A DNA stretch of 64,000 nt, from positions 18,721,824 to 18,785,823 of the forward strand of contig OZ024733.1 of NCBI GenBank assembly GCA_964016875.1, read 5' to 3'. Under the pieces are notes generated by a model. The model was not told the DNA's origin, made no database searches, and saw only the letters and a program-made list of their open reading frames with translations. The first letter of the stretch is position 1, and the number at the start of each line of letters is the position of its first letter. The stretch comes from Fallopia convolvulus. Its lineage: Eukaryota > Streptophyta > Magnoliopsida > Caryophyllales > Polygonaceae. A program made the position numbers and the translations under genes. Below are positions 32,731-42,560 of this stretch, one piece after another.

Positions 32731-33583
32731 AGATCAAGGTATAGAGTGCACTTGAATTAACCACCAAGAATTGCCCGAGATGAAAATCCGACAAGTTGCA
32801 AGTAGGTAAAAAACAACAAAAGGGCAACAAAGACAAGATTCACCACACACTTGCTTAGGAAAACAATGCTAGGAAGCTACTAAACCACCAAGACACAACA
32901 TCAAGTATAAGGAATGAATTAATTTTTTTATTTTTTTTATATATTCGAGTAGGCCTTTGCTAGGCACTACTAGATGACTACTCTGTCCGTGCCCGGCCCC
33001 TTATTAGCTTTACGCCGCCGGACAAGGTTTTTCTAGTCTTAATCTTTTTTTCTGTGCCCGGCCCCTTATTAGCTTTACGCCGCCGGACAAGGTTTTTCTG
33101 ATTTTTCAACAAAGGATTTCAAGACACTTAAACAACAACACAAGATGTCTCGTCTTGGTGTCGTTCCCGTATCCTAGCACCGAATCGTTCACAAGCATGT
33201 AATGAACACTAAAACAAGGCTGGTTTTGGCCTCAAACCCACGTTTTTCACTCAGCAAAAACAGCAAAGGATCAATCAATTCATGCACTAGAGTAAGACAT
33301 TAATCAAGCAACAAAAGCAACCTTTCAACTACCAAATTATGAAAGCCTTTGGTGTTCTATTTGGACGTTTTTTGAGCAGTTTTTTCAGCCATGGAGGAAC
33401 ACCAAACTCAGCCAAGAACACCAACAAGTAAGGTCAAAAGAACTCCAACAACACAAGACAACCAATAAACTATGGTCGCACACAACAACAACAACAACAC
33501 AGCCACACAACAAGTTCGAACCAAATACTTGCAACAAGTGGAAATTCAAGTTCGAAACAAGGTTTATATGGCGATAAATTCGC
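32731..33583 (-). other. Element C leader with 65-bp tandem repeat
   Basis: Non-coding region between the primer site and gag. Two copies of a unit containing TGCCCGGCCCCTTATTAGCT start at 32990 and 33055 (65-bp period). A CAACAACAA-rich stretch lies near 33480. Confidence 0.7.
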
Positions 33584-33600
33584 GTGGCTCTGTTACCACT
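33584..33600 (-). other. Element C primer-binding site
   Basis: The minus strand reads TGGTAACAGAGCCAC two bases after the 5' LTR, one base off the TGGTATCAGAGCC complement of initiator Met tRNA. Confidence 0.8.
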
Positions 33601-34594
33601 TGATGAGAGGATCGATGGTGTAGATGATGGTGCAAAGAGATCGCCAAGAGAATCCAAGGAATTCCGATAACAAACACCAAGGAATCTGACCCGTCTTCAA
33701 CTGGATGGATCTTCCTTTTCCGAACTCGGAATTGGGTGATTCCAAAACGAGAATTTAGATCTCTGAGTCTAGTTTAACCCCTCAAAATTTGAGAGTCAGA
33801 TGATATGTAATTTGGAAGTTATGCTGAAAATACTGACGTGGTGCAGAATTCCACCGAGATGGAGATGGATCGATGGATGGAGCGTTTGGAAGTGGATTGA
33901 TGGATTGTTGGATATGGATGCTCAAACCTTGGATATGACTCACCAAGAATTGAGCAAACTAAGATGCAAGATTGTCGGATATTACTCACCAACAATCGAA
34001 CAACGAGATTGAACGAAAGAAATGCAAACTAGATTGAACAAAGTAAAGAAACAACAAGAGAGTATTTTCGTCCAAGTCTAAGAGAAGGAGGAGGGGGAGG
34101 CCGGCCATATAACCTAATACAAAGCCTCACAAAATTAGCCCCCTCACTTAAGGAAATTACATAAATTAACCCGAAAACATAATAATTGTCCTTAACCGTA
34201 AAATTGTCACTTAGAACCATGAAGCAAAATAAGACTCCAACCATCTTCATTGCACTCTTTCGGAAAGCTACACCCCATGAGTTCCTCTTGTACTTGACAT
34301 AGAATGGCCTTAGCTCGGGATCGAGTAATACGACCTAGATAAGGTGTGGCTCCTTGAGATTTAGCACCATCAATACCGGAATCCGCCTTTTGGCCAGGTG
34401 CGCCATCCCCATGCAAGGGCGCGCCTCCAGCCGTGTGCAAGGGCACACCGTCCCTTGGCAAAGGTGCGCCATAATCCCTCCGCAAGGACGCGCCACCATC
34501 CAAACTTTTAGGCGCATCTAGGGTATGTCGTGTCTCCTCCAAGTGTTCCGACGTGTGCTCCATTGTTGGCTCGGATGTCGATGGAATCACATCA
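33601..34594 (-). repeat. Element C 5' LTR
   Basis: 994 bp, TGATG...CATCA, adjacent to the primer-binding site and followed by the GTGGT duplication. Confidence 0.92.
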
Positions 34595-34599
34595 GTGGT

Positions 34600-35085
34600 A
34601 GATGCCCGATTCCCGTCCTTTGGAGCGGATGACAAAGTTATGGGATTGTCAACTCGAATGGGATTGGACCCGGCATGACTGGATTGGCCTTGTTCAAACC
34701 GAGGACTAACCAAATTAGGGTTTGGCTCGCGAATGGACAGCGAAGGCTCGGAAATTCGCAACCCGCGGTCGCGGTTTGACTGGCCGCGGTCGCGGTTCTG
34801 CTTAGCGCTCGCGATCGCTTGGACCGACTCGTTGCGCTCTTGAGCTCTTCGATTATCCTTGTTTTCAACGACATGCATCACTGAGTCCCAAGCTTGATCA
34901 AATCCTGTAGATTTAGACCGCAAAATACCACTACTGACAATTCCATCGCTCGACTCAGTTCCTTGATGATCTGTGCGATGAATAACCGTATTAGCGAGAG
35001 GGACTAGGTCACGGTTCAAGTCATTTCCGGGCAAAAAGGTCTGATCTTCCGAGCAAATATTGGGATTAGACTGATCAACTTGCAT
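34600..35085 (-). pseudogene. Element B gag, N-terminal part
   Basis: From an ATG at 35083-35085 (MQVDQSNPNICSEDQ) the minus strand is open to the GTGGT target site of element C. It encodes a hydrophilic leader with Arg-Asp units (QNRDRGQSNRDRGLR) and ends in GNRASTT. Beyond element C the same frame continues at 27490 with AGDEEEDEST and a helical segment before a TAG near 27355. The open frame extends upstream of the ATG without another ATG, so the true start is uncertain. No known domain is visible in this part. Confidence 0.7.
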
Positions 35086-35334
35086 TAAAGATTGATTTTC
35101 CGAGCGATTTTCGGAATTCTCACAGTCGTTTGCCGCACCGCGACCGTGGGGATCAAACAGTGGTCGCGGTCTATAGTGGCGCGGTCGCGGTTCTATTTGT
35201 TGGGTGCACCACGCTCGTTTTCGCTTCGCATTGTTGCCCTAGGGTTTCCAAAAACAACTGCTTGATTTTCAGGAATCGATTCCGACACCATAATTGTGTG
35301 GATCGAGTACTCGTTTCCCACAGACGGCGCCAAT
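35086..35334 (-). other. Element B leader and primer-binding site
   Basis: The primer-binding site is at about 35315-35333: the minus strand reads TTGGCGCCGTCTGTGGGAA right after the LTR. This class of site is common in Tat/Athila-type gypsy elements and differs from the Met-type sites of A and C. More GCGGTCGCGG motifs lie at 35145-35190. Confidence 0.7.
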
Positions 35335-35964
35335 TGTTAGTGCACAAAAATTCCGCCTTCAATACAGTAATTGAACGCTCTTCCTTCCTCTTCCGTTCCA
35401 ACTACCTCTTAACCTATAACCTGCAAAACAATGGACACAAGGGGCGGGGATCGCCTAATCGACCTCCGATGCCTAAGTCAAAAGAGCAGTTATCGATTGA
35501 GCATCGAGGAATAAACAATAAAGCTAGAGAATCAACGAGTATGAATCTCTTTGAACAGTCGAGCTAAGCGAATATTAGCATGTTCAAGCTCTCACTATGT
35601 GTGTTAATATATAAACTGAGCGAATATCAGTCTATTCAATGTATGCTCTTCTACATGGAGAAGACGTGTATTTATAATGGAAGAAGGAGAGCTAAGGGGG
35701 CCGAAATTTCTATCTTTAGGGCTGAAAATTATATCTCTTAAGGTTGGTCAACTACCTTAAAGCCCAAGCAAATAATATCTTATCCCCTTCTCCAAGTAAA
35801 ATTCTATCTTTAATGAAAGATAAAATCTTCCATTAATTTACATAACCACCATATTTAAAATAATAGGAAAATAAGTAAAAGATAATAAATACGTAATAAA
35901 TAAAAATTACCTTTAAAGCGATAGATAGGAAAATAATTATGGTAGTTATTTTTACTCGCGCACA
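35335..35964 (-). repeat. Element B 5' LTR
   Basis: 630 bp from TGTTAGTGCAC to CGCGCACA. By eye it differs from the 3' LTR at about 44 positions plus small indels. It carries the same minus-strand TATAAATA (about 35669-35676). Confidence 0.88.
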
Positions 35965-37095
35965 CAAAAGCTGCCAAATTGTGTAAATAGAATTAAAACC
36001 ATTGTTTTTTCTATATGAATGAGCGTTTTTTGGATGGACGAGGATAAATAATAAAATATAATTGTCATGTTTTCTTTAATTTTTATAATTTACTTGAATT
36101 ATTAAATAATTAAATAAATTGACATATGGGTAGATTTAATTAGTAGATCAGTATTTGTATCATATTTTTTTTTGAAATACAGGTTTCCGCATCTTGCGAT
36201 CCGACTATTCCTGCACCTCCTCGGACCCTGCCCTGGACCCAGAAGAGGAGGTAAGTCGCGGGTGGGAGAGCGGCGAACCTCTTACTCAGAGGCGGCGCAC
36301 ACAAGGGGAGCTATCTTGCCATAGCATGTGAAACTCTCACATTTGCAAATGGCAAGGCTCGAACCCCTGATGTGGTGCACCCTGAGACGCTTCTAAACCA
36401 CTACACCAGATGCATGGGGGCTTTGTATCACATTTTTCATTAGAGGATCTGGATTGTACTTCAATGGCCTTCTCCAACTTCTCCCTTCTTAAAAGCTACG
36501 ATCAACTTATCTCTTTTTCCTGCTTCTTACCTAGTTACTAATTTTCAATGATAAATCTTTTTCTGATGATCTTTTTCAAATTCACCTCAAAACTTCTCCA
36601 TACCTCTTTTTTTTTCAAGTGAGTGCACATTGCAATCCAATCTAGGATTGTTCTTTATATTTTAATTTGATTTCATAGATATGATTGGGGTTTTGATTAA
36701 GCAACAACATGTGCATCTCTTTTTTCTCGCTTCCCTCAAATCAAACCCTAAATTTGAAGGTATAATTAGGGTGCCAAAAGGAGGACGCACAACTATCGAC
36801 GCCACCATTGACGACCTTCTTTTTCGGTTGTCTTGTAAAATTATTTTGAATTAGACCCATACAAGATATGAGAATTACACTAGTTTTTTTAGAAGGGTAT
36901 ATTAAACCTCACATATCTAAATAGTGGGCCAATGATGATGTCCATGACTACTATGTTGTGAGTTTAAATTAATCTTCCTTCCCCGTTGTAATTGGCTTCA
37001 GTACTTCTTATGGACCGAAAAAAATAGTAACGAGCTCCCCAAACAAACCTTTGGCCATATAATTTTTTTTTTCTGGTGGTGCATTGAATTGAATA
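35965..37095. other. Spacer holding a SINE
   Basis: Apart from the SINE at 36166-36421 I see no gene. The stretch 36430-37095 is T-rich, with short accidental open frames. Confidence 0.55.
36166..36421 (-). mobile_element. tRNA-derived SINE
   Basis: On the minus strand the element begins with a tRNA-like head: an A-box-like TGGTGTAGTGGTT, then a B-box-like GGTTCGAGCCT about 40 nt later. A body of about 170 bp ends in an A-rich tail (T run 36166-36173 on the plus strand). It is flanked by TTTGTATCA at 36154-36162 and 36422-36430. The match extends to 12 bp with one mismatch, as expected for target-primed insertion. Family not identified. Confidence 0.82.
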
Positions 37096-37100
37096 GTTAC

Positions 37101-37516
37101 TGTTTTGGTCAAAATTCGACCAAAGGAGATTACCGACTATGGATATCAAGCGCGGGGCTTAACTAACCGATAAGCGGTATTCCGATCAAAATACAAGCAC
37201 AAGGGTGGAAACTCGATTGCAAACAGTAAGTGTTTGACTTCAGAGAACATTTACAACTGGTTTTCTCTCAGATAAACCATACCCCTATCTAAGTCTTGTT
37301 TACACATTTTATCCTTCCATTCCCTCGGCCCTCTGACTGTTACTACCCACGTTCCCACAGGCCATGACCCATGTCCGGCGTATTGTTCTAATCATCCTTG
37401 TCTTCCATCCAACTGTTTGCTCATCTGGACAACTGCTGAGCTCAGATGGGCTTGAAGAATCAACTTCACTTGATGGGTCGATGTGGATCCGGGATTCTGA
37501 GGTTCTGGGGCCAACA
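37101..37516 (-). repeat. Element D 3' LTR
   Basis: 416 bp. It matches the 5' LTR at both ends but holds about 190 bp (37125-37313) that the 5' LTR lacks. The polypurine tract is immediately inside, minus CTTTTGGGGGTAT (37517-37530). Confidence 0.88.
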
Positions 37517-37777
37517 ATACCCCCAAAAGATTGAGCGATTTTGAATCGCGAAGATCTTTTTACTGTTGATCTTCTGCGATCATCGTTCCTCCGGTTGCGC
37601 CACGTGTAGCACTATGATCTTGAGACGATGCCCGATGCCGAAGTTGATGGGACGAGTTGCTGCTTTTTATTTACTGCACCTTCAGCATTCATCATTCATC
37701 CTCCCCTCGCTAGTCTTCCGAGGTAAGAAAACTCTTCCTCTCCCTTTCTTCAATCTGAAAAATTCTCCTTTTCGTTA

Positions 37778-39838
37778 ATGGCGAGGACACGCCTAGTCTC
37801 CAAGCATGGCTTCCATCCTTCAGGGGTCCTACAAGAGTGTGATAGTATGGCGAACACCATGTCCTTGGAGGAGATGAACCAGATCCTCCAGGACAGTGGT
37901 TTTCCCGGAGGGGTAGTGGCCTTGTGTCCGAAGGAGGAACGTCCCGACTGGGTTCGCCCTGGTTGGGCGTGCTTTTTTTAGTTCCCCTTCTCTATTTCTT
38001 GCGAATTTCCCTTCCCTCCGCTTGTGCGAGAATTCCTAGCAAGATTCAAACTTTCTCCCGCCCAATTGCTTCCCTCAACTAAGAAAATCCTGTACAGGGG
38101 GAGGATGAACGTCCCGACTGGGTTCGCTCTGGTTGGGCGTGCTTTTTTGAGTTCCCCTTCTCTATTTCTTGCGACTTTCCATTCCATCCACTTGTGCGAG
38201 AATTCCTGGAAAGATTCAAACTTTGTCACGCCCAATTGCTTCCCTCAACCCAGAAAATCCTGTACTGGACAAGCCAGATGGCTGAGACCACCGAGGTAGA
38301 ACTTACGGTCTCGGATCTACTCTAGTCTTACCGTCTCAGGACAGTCAGACGCAGGCGGTTCATCTTGCAGCCTCGGACTGCACGTAAGACACTAGTCTTG
38401 AACTCTAAAGTGAACAGAAAGAATTGGGCTGGTCGATTCTTTTTTGTTGAGATTGCGTCCTTGGGCCTTGAGTGCCATTCGTTCCTCTCTGACAAATGGA
38501 ACGAGTCTAGTAAGATTTCTACTTTTCTTTTGTCTTTTCCCTCCAGCGTCGTTAACTCTTATTTATCTTTCCCCTGATTTGTGCGCAGGAATACTTGACA
38601 CTGTGGAATCTCGAGGCCAGTCCAAGAAGATAATCTCAAAGTTGTTCAAACTGCGATCAGTGCAAAGGACATTCGGGGCATCTCCTTCCGGTCCCTCCGA
38701 AGAACTATAGGAAGGTGAAGAGAGTGCTACGTCGGTTGAATTAGAAGAATCAAGCGAGGAAGAGAATCTTTCGGTGGTAAAAATGTCGTCTGCCCTCGTA
38801 TCAGCCACAGTCTCCAGCCCTTCCAACAGTATGAAAGAAAACGACCTCTACTTTGATATTTAATTCTCCTGGAACCATATGCTCTTGCTTGTCGTTTCTG
38901 ACTTTGCTGCCTTTTCATTCTTAGATGCCCGTTCCCACAAGTCTGCCTCATCCTTTTCTGCTTTTGACCTTATTCTTCGGAAGACTAGGTCTAGCGATTC
39001 CAAACCTCCGACCTACTATCAAGGTTGAAGCTCCCAGATCTTCTCGCAAATACCAGGCGTTGGGTGACAACAATCCCATTGATTTGCGGGACGACGCTTC
39101 CTCCAAATTGCAGTCTCTCTAACAGTATCGCGACCCGTCTTTCGAAAAGAGACATGCTTCCGCCTCTGCTCGTTCTATGGCCGTCGAGGCAGGCTCCGGG
39201 GCTTGGAAGGTAACTGTTATATTTGCCCACATTTTCTTATTTTTCCTACTCTTGGCATTACTAACATCTTCTGGTTTCTAACTGCTCCATCAGATTTAGA
39301 TCTTCCAAGAAATTGCTCTAATCATGGATGAAATGGATGAAGAAATAGCCCAGCAGGAGCGGAGGAAACAGGAGCTAGCGAAGTATCGAGACAAAGTGGC
39401 GAAGGCTCGAGAGAAGTCACTCGCCCACTCGAAGATGTTGGCTGCTAAGGAGGAATCCGCCCGAGCACGGGTAGCCGAGCTGGAGCAAGAGGTGTTGGCG
39501 TTGCAGGCTAAGGTTGCGGAGCTTGAAGCGAGGCCACTGATTCTATTTCTATGAGGAAGGAAGAGGCCGGGGACATCGGTGCCTAATACAACATTCTATC
39601 TCGACTAGAGACCATGAAGGAGTACGAGGCGGGGAAAACCACCTGGGACGCGGAGAAATTCCAGGCATTGTTCTTGGCCACCTACCTTGGAGGTGTTCCC
39701 CCAACTAAGGTAGCTGCGATGGTAGGTATTGTTGGCTCTCCCACGAACCCCGGTGCTCAAGAAAATCAAGATGTAGATGCGGTGGAAGCGGACGGTGAGC
39801 AGATGGAGAAGGACGGGACTTCTATGGACATTGCATAA
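37778..39838 (+). pseudogene. Antisense ORF of a Tat-lineage element
   Basis: On the strand opposite to gag-pol, between integrase and the 3' LTR, lies a degraded ORF. It starts at 37778 (MARTRLVSKHGFHPSGVLQE) and contains RPDWVRPGWACFF, a TAG, then FPFPPLVREFLARFKLSPAQ in the same frame. After a 170-bp duplication it continues as NWAGRFFFVEIASLGLE. Later parts (possibly exons; an AG follows a pyrimidine tract at 38545) end in a coiled coil (EERRKQEL-type, RVAELEQEVLALQAKVAELE, 39324-39540) and a tail ending EKDGTSMDIA at 39838. Antisense ORFs in this position are described for Tat-lineage elements. Their function is unknown and I assign none. Confidence 0.72.
37935..38267 (+). repeat. 170-bp tandem duplication inside the antisense ORF
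   Basis: A unit beginning GTCCCGACTGGGTTCG (37941) repeats at 38111 with a 170-bp period through GAAAATCCTGTAC. The second copy reads TTTTTTGAG where the first reads TTTTTTTAG, so only the first copy has the in-frame stop. Confidence 0.85.
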
Positions 39839-40659
39839 TTTCTTTCTTAGAAATGAAGGACTTTGGCAGCTACGACCGTTCGTAAAAAACTTGTTTATTT
39901 TTAGTGTGTTTTTGCGGACAAGCAGTACCTTTGATCTGTGCCGTTTACTGGGCGGTTCTTAGGCGTTTGGATGGTGACTAGGGCACAGACTTTATTTTTC
40001 TTTTCCCCCGTCATGGAGCCGGGGTTTATTGCCTTTTAGTTTCTGCATCTTTTATGGTTGTTTTGCTTTTGTTTTTTCTGATGTCCTTTTTCAAGTATCC
40101 CTGTCAGATGGCAGTCGTCGGATGTATAGCCCCTACAGAATGTCGTTCGTTAGTCGGAAGGTGTGCATAGCTATGGCTCAGTAGAATAGGAAAATTCAGG
40201 TTGGCGTTACGAGTGACTCGAGGGATACTCGAGCCCTTGCCCGCTCAAGAGTTTACCTACCTTGGAGGCGCGCATCGAACATTACCCGTCGATGTTCTGC
40301 AGTGCCCTGACATCGTCCGTCGATGGTCTGGCATCTGTCGGTTGTTATGGCGATGTGAGGAAGGGATCTTCTCTGCCGAATATCGAGCGTCTAGGGGAAT
40401 GTTCTCCCGGCTCTAGTTGTTCTTGCGATGATGTTTGATAGCGGTCGTCCAGGAGATGTTTTCCTATGCCATGTCAAGATTTGTAAAATCTTTTTTAGAA
40501 TCCCTTCGTCTTCTGCTTGTCAACTTTTGTAAGTTAGGTATTCGTACCGTTTTTATTTGTATCTGAAAGTTCCCCTCTTATGGCGATGAGTGTCGGGGAC
40601 AACTTCTGGTTGTATTATTCTATGGAAAGCATATGGAAAACACTTTTAACTTATACGCT
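39839..40659. other. Non-coding gap between the antisense ORF and integrase
   Basis: No conserved reading frame on either strand; T-rich segments with short open frames. It belongs to the long untranslated 3' region of element D. Confidence 0.5.
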
Positions 40660-41861
40660 TTCTGTATTCAAATCTTGTTTTATCAAAAACGCATACCGCA
40701 GATTACACCTTACCCTTTTTTTATTCTGGTCGTATTTGGCGTCCTTCTCTCCTGAGAAATAATACTTCTTCAGATGCGAAGCGTTCCAACTACGCGGCAC
40801 TGATTTTCCGGTCTGGGACTCTAGCTTGTATGCTCCTTGGCCCGTGACGCCGACTATCTTGTAAGGTCTTTCCCAGGCAGGAGCGAGCTTTCTAGCGTTT
40901 AGCTCGGCGGTGTTTTGGAACACCTTTCGGAGGACCCAATTGTCGACACGAAAGGCTCTGACCCGGACGTTCTTGTTGTAACTGTGGGCCACTTGCTACT
41001 GATGTCATGCTAGGCGCAGTCGTGCCCTCTCTCCAAGTTCTTCCGTAGTATCCAAATCAGCTTCCAGCTCGGTGGCGTTTAGGTCAGGTATCAACAATCC
41101 GTACTGAGCGGTGGGCACAACTACTTCTGCCGGGATCACCGCCTCGTACCTGTAGACTAGGGAGAATGGCGACTGTCCTGTGGCAGCCTTTGGGGTTGTT
41201 CTATCTACCCATAGAATTTAAGGCAGCTCGTCGGCCCATCGCCCTTTAGCCCTGACCAACCGCTTCTTGAGATTTTTTATAATCACCTTGTTTATGGATT
41301 CTTCCTGCCCGTTGGCCTGTGGATAGCGAGGAGTGGAGGTCACCAGGTCGATATTCCATTGTTGGCAATAATCCCGTGTTTTTCTGCCGATGAATTACGA
41401 CCCATTGTCATAGACGTTTTCTGAGGGTATCCCAAAGCAACATATGATGTGTTTCTTGATGAATGCAATGACTTGTTGCTCTTTTATCTCTTTGTATGCC
41501 TCCCCTTAAATCCACTTAGAAAAGTAGTTTGTAACTGCTAAGAAAAACACTCGTTGTCCAGATGATGGTGGCAATTTTCCCACGATATCCATCCCCCATC
41601 TCATGAAGGGCCACGGGGTCAACGTGGGATGTAGAGGCTCTGGCGGCTGGTGAGAGGTAGGAGCATGTTTCTGGCAGGCCACGCACTTTTGGGAGTATTC
41701 TGCTGCGTCTTGGAGCATGGTCGGTCAATAATACCCGAAATTGAGCGCTTTGATAGAGAGGCTGCGGCCTCCTGAATGGTTCCCACATTCGCCCTCGTGT
41801 AGCTCCTGGAGGATCTTTTGCACCTCACCCTTTGCTAGGCTGCGGAGGTTCCTACGGCAGA
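40660..41861 (-). pseudogene. Element D integrase
   Basis: The minus strand encodes the zinc domain end CVACQKHAPTSHQPPEP (about 41690), WGMDIVGKLPPSSGQ with the first catalytic Asp, then NYFSKWI. After a stop come YDNGS with the second Asp, another stop, FIGRKTRDYC, YPQANGQEESIN with the catalytic Glu, KNLKKRLVRAKGRWADELP, and the C-terminus LAPAWERPYKIVG and RSWNASHLKKYYF. At least four or five in-frame stops lie between about 41506 and 40990. Integrase would insert the element cDNA. All three catalytic residues are still legible, so the decay is by stops rather than active-site change. Confidence 0.88.
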
Positions 41862-42560
41862 CTACTTGAACAAAACTCCATTTTCCACACTGTAACGAGC
41901 CGTCCTCATCCTGAGGGCTCTGGCCTCAGACTTGTCTGCTGGTAGCTGTCCATGTACGAGCCATCGTAGATACGGTGGAGTCGAACATTGCTCCTCTAGA
42001 GAGGTATCGTGGACACCTGCTTCTTGATTCTCAACGTCAGGCATCTCTTGTTGAGCGCATACTTCCTCATCCTCAGCAAGCTTCTGACCAGGTTGCGTTG
42101 TTTGTTCTGGGGGACTGGTTGCCTTGGCGATTGCTGGAAACAACACATGCACCAGCGGGATTAAAGGGAACTCCTCTGGATCTAGAACGGATGCCAGATT
42201 CGCTAGCGCATCAGTTTGCGCATTCTCTTCTCTAGGAACTTGTTGGATTGTGAAGGTTTTGAATCCGCGCATGATCTCCTTGACCTACTCTGCATACGCG
42301 ACCATCCTGGCGTCCCTAGCAACGAAGGTCCCCAGAATCTGGTTCACGACCAACAACGAGTCACATTTCACCTCCAACTCCTTGACAGACAATTCTCGGG
42401 CTACTGTTAGCCCCAATATATGTGCTTCATATTCAGATTCGTTATTGGTGGCCTCGAAGGTGCACCGTACTGCCTGAGCTATCTTCTCCCCCTGGGCGAT
42501 TTCAGCAGAACGCCGATTCTGACCCCACGGTCGTTAGAAGCCCCATCCGTGTACAAGGTC
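41862..42560 (-). pseudogene. Element D archaeal-type RNase H and connector
   Basis: A second RNase H follows the usual one: WTLYTDGASNDRG with the first Asp at about 42560, then NNESEYEAHILGL with the Glu, EVKCDSLLVVNQILG with the next Asp, a stop, and REENAQTDALANLAS with the last Asp. This extra archaeal-like domain is characteristic of Tat-lineage plant gypsy elements. A variable connector (EFPLIPLVHVLFPAIAKA to YSVENGVLFK) then leads toward integrase. One stop at about 42283 and a frame change near 42480 break it. Confidence 0.88.

Larger units (their letters stand above)
27496..34594 (-). mobile_element. Ty3/gypsy element C nested in gag of element B
   Basis: A 7099-bp element with two 994-bp LTRs, TGATG...CATCA ends and a perfect GTGGT duplication (27491-27495 and 34595-34599). 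Inside, in minus orientation, are a primer-binding site, leader, gag, protease, RT, RNase H, the start and the C-terminus of integrase, and a polypurine tract. The integrase core is deleted. By eye I count about 35 substitutions and no indels between the LTRs (about 3.5%). Leaving it out restores an open gag frame of element B across the junction. Confidence 0.92.
24425..35964 (-). mobile_element. Gag-only LTR retrotransposon B (TR-GAG type), carrying element C
   Basis: Two 630-bp LTRs flank a polypurine tract (left), a primer-binding site (right) and a gag reading region, all in minus orientation. Flanks are CAAGA (24420-24424) and CAAAA (35965-35969), a 5-bp duplication with one mismatch. 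Once the 7.1-kb element C and one GTGGT copy are left out, about 4.4 kb remain: two LTRs, a leader, one gag and about 500 bp of repeats. No protease, RT, RNase H or integrase is present. That matches the non-autonomous gag-only class. The gag resembles those of Tat-type gypsy elements. Confidence 0.85.
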
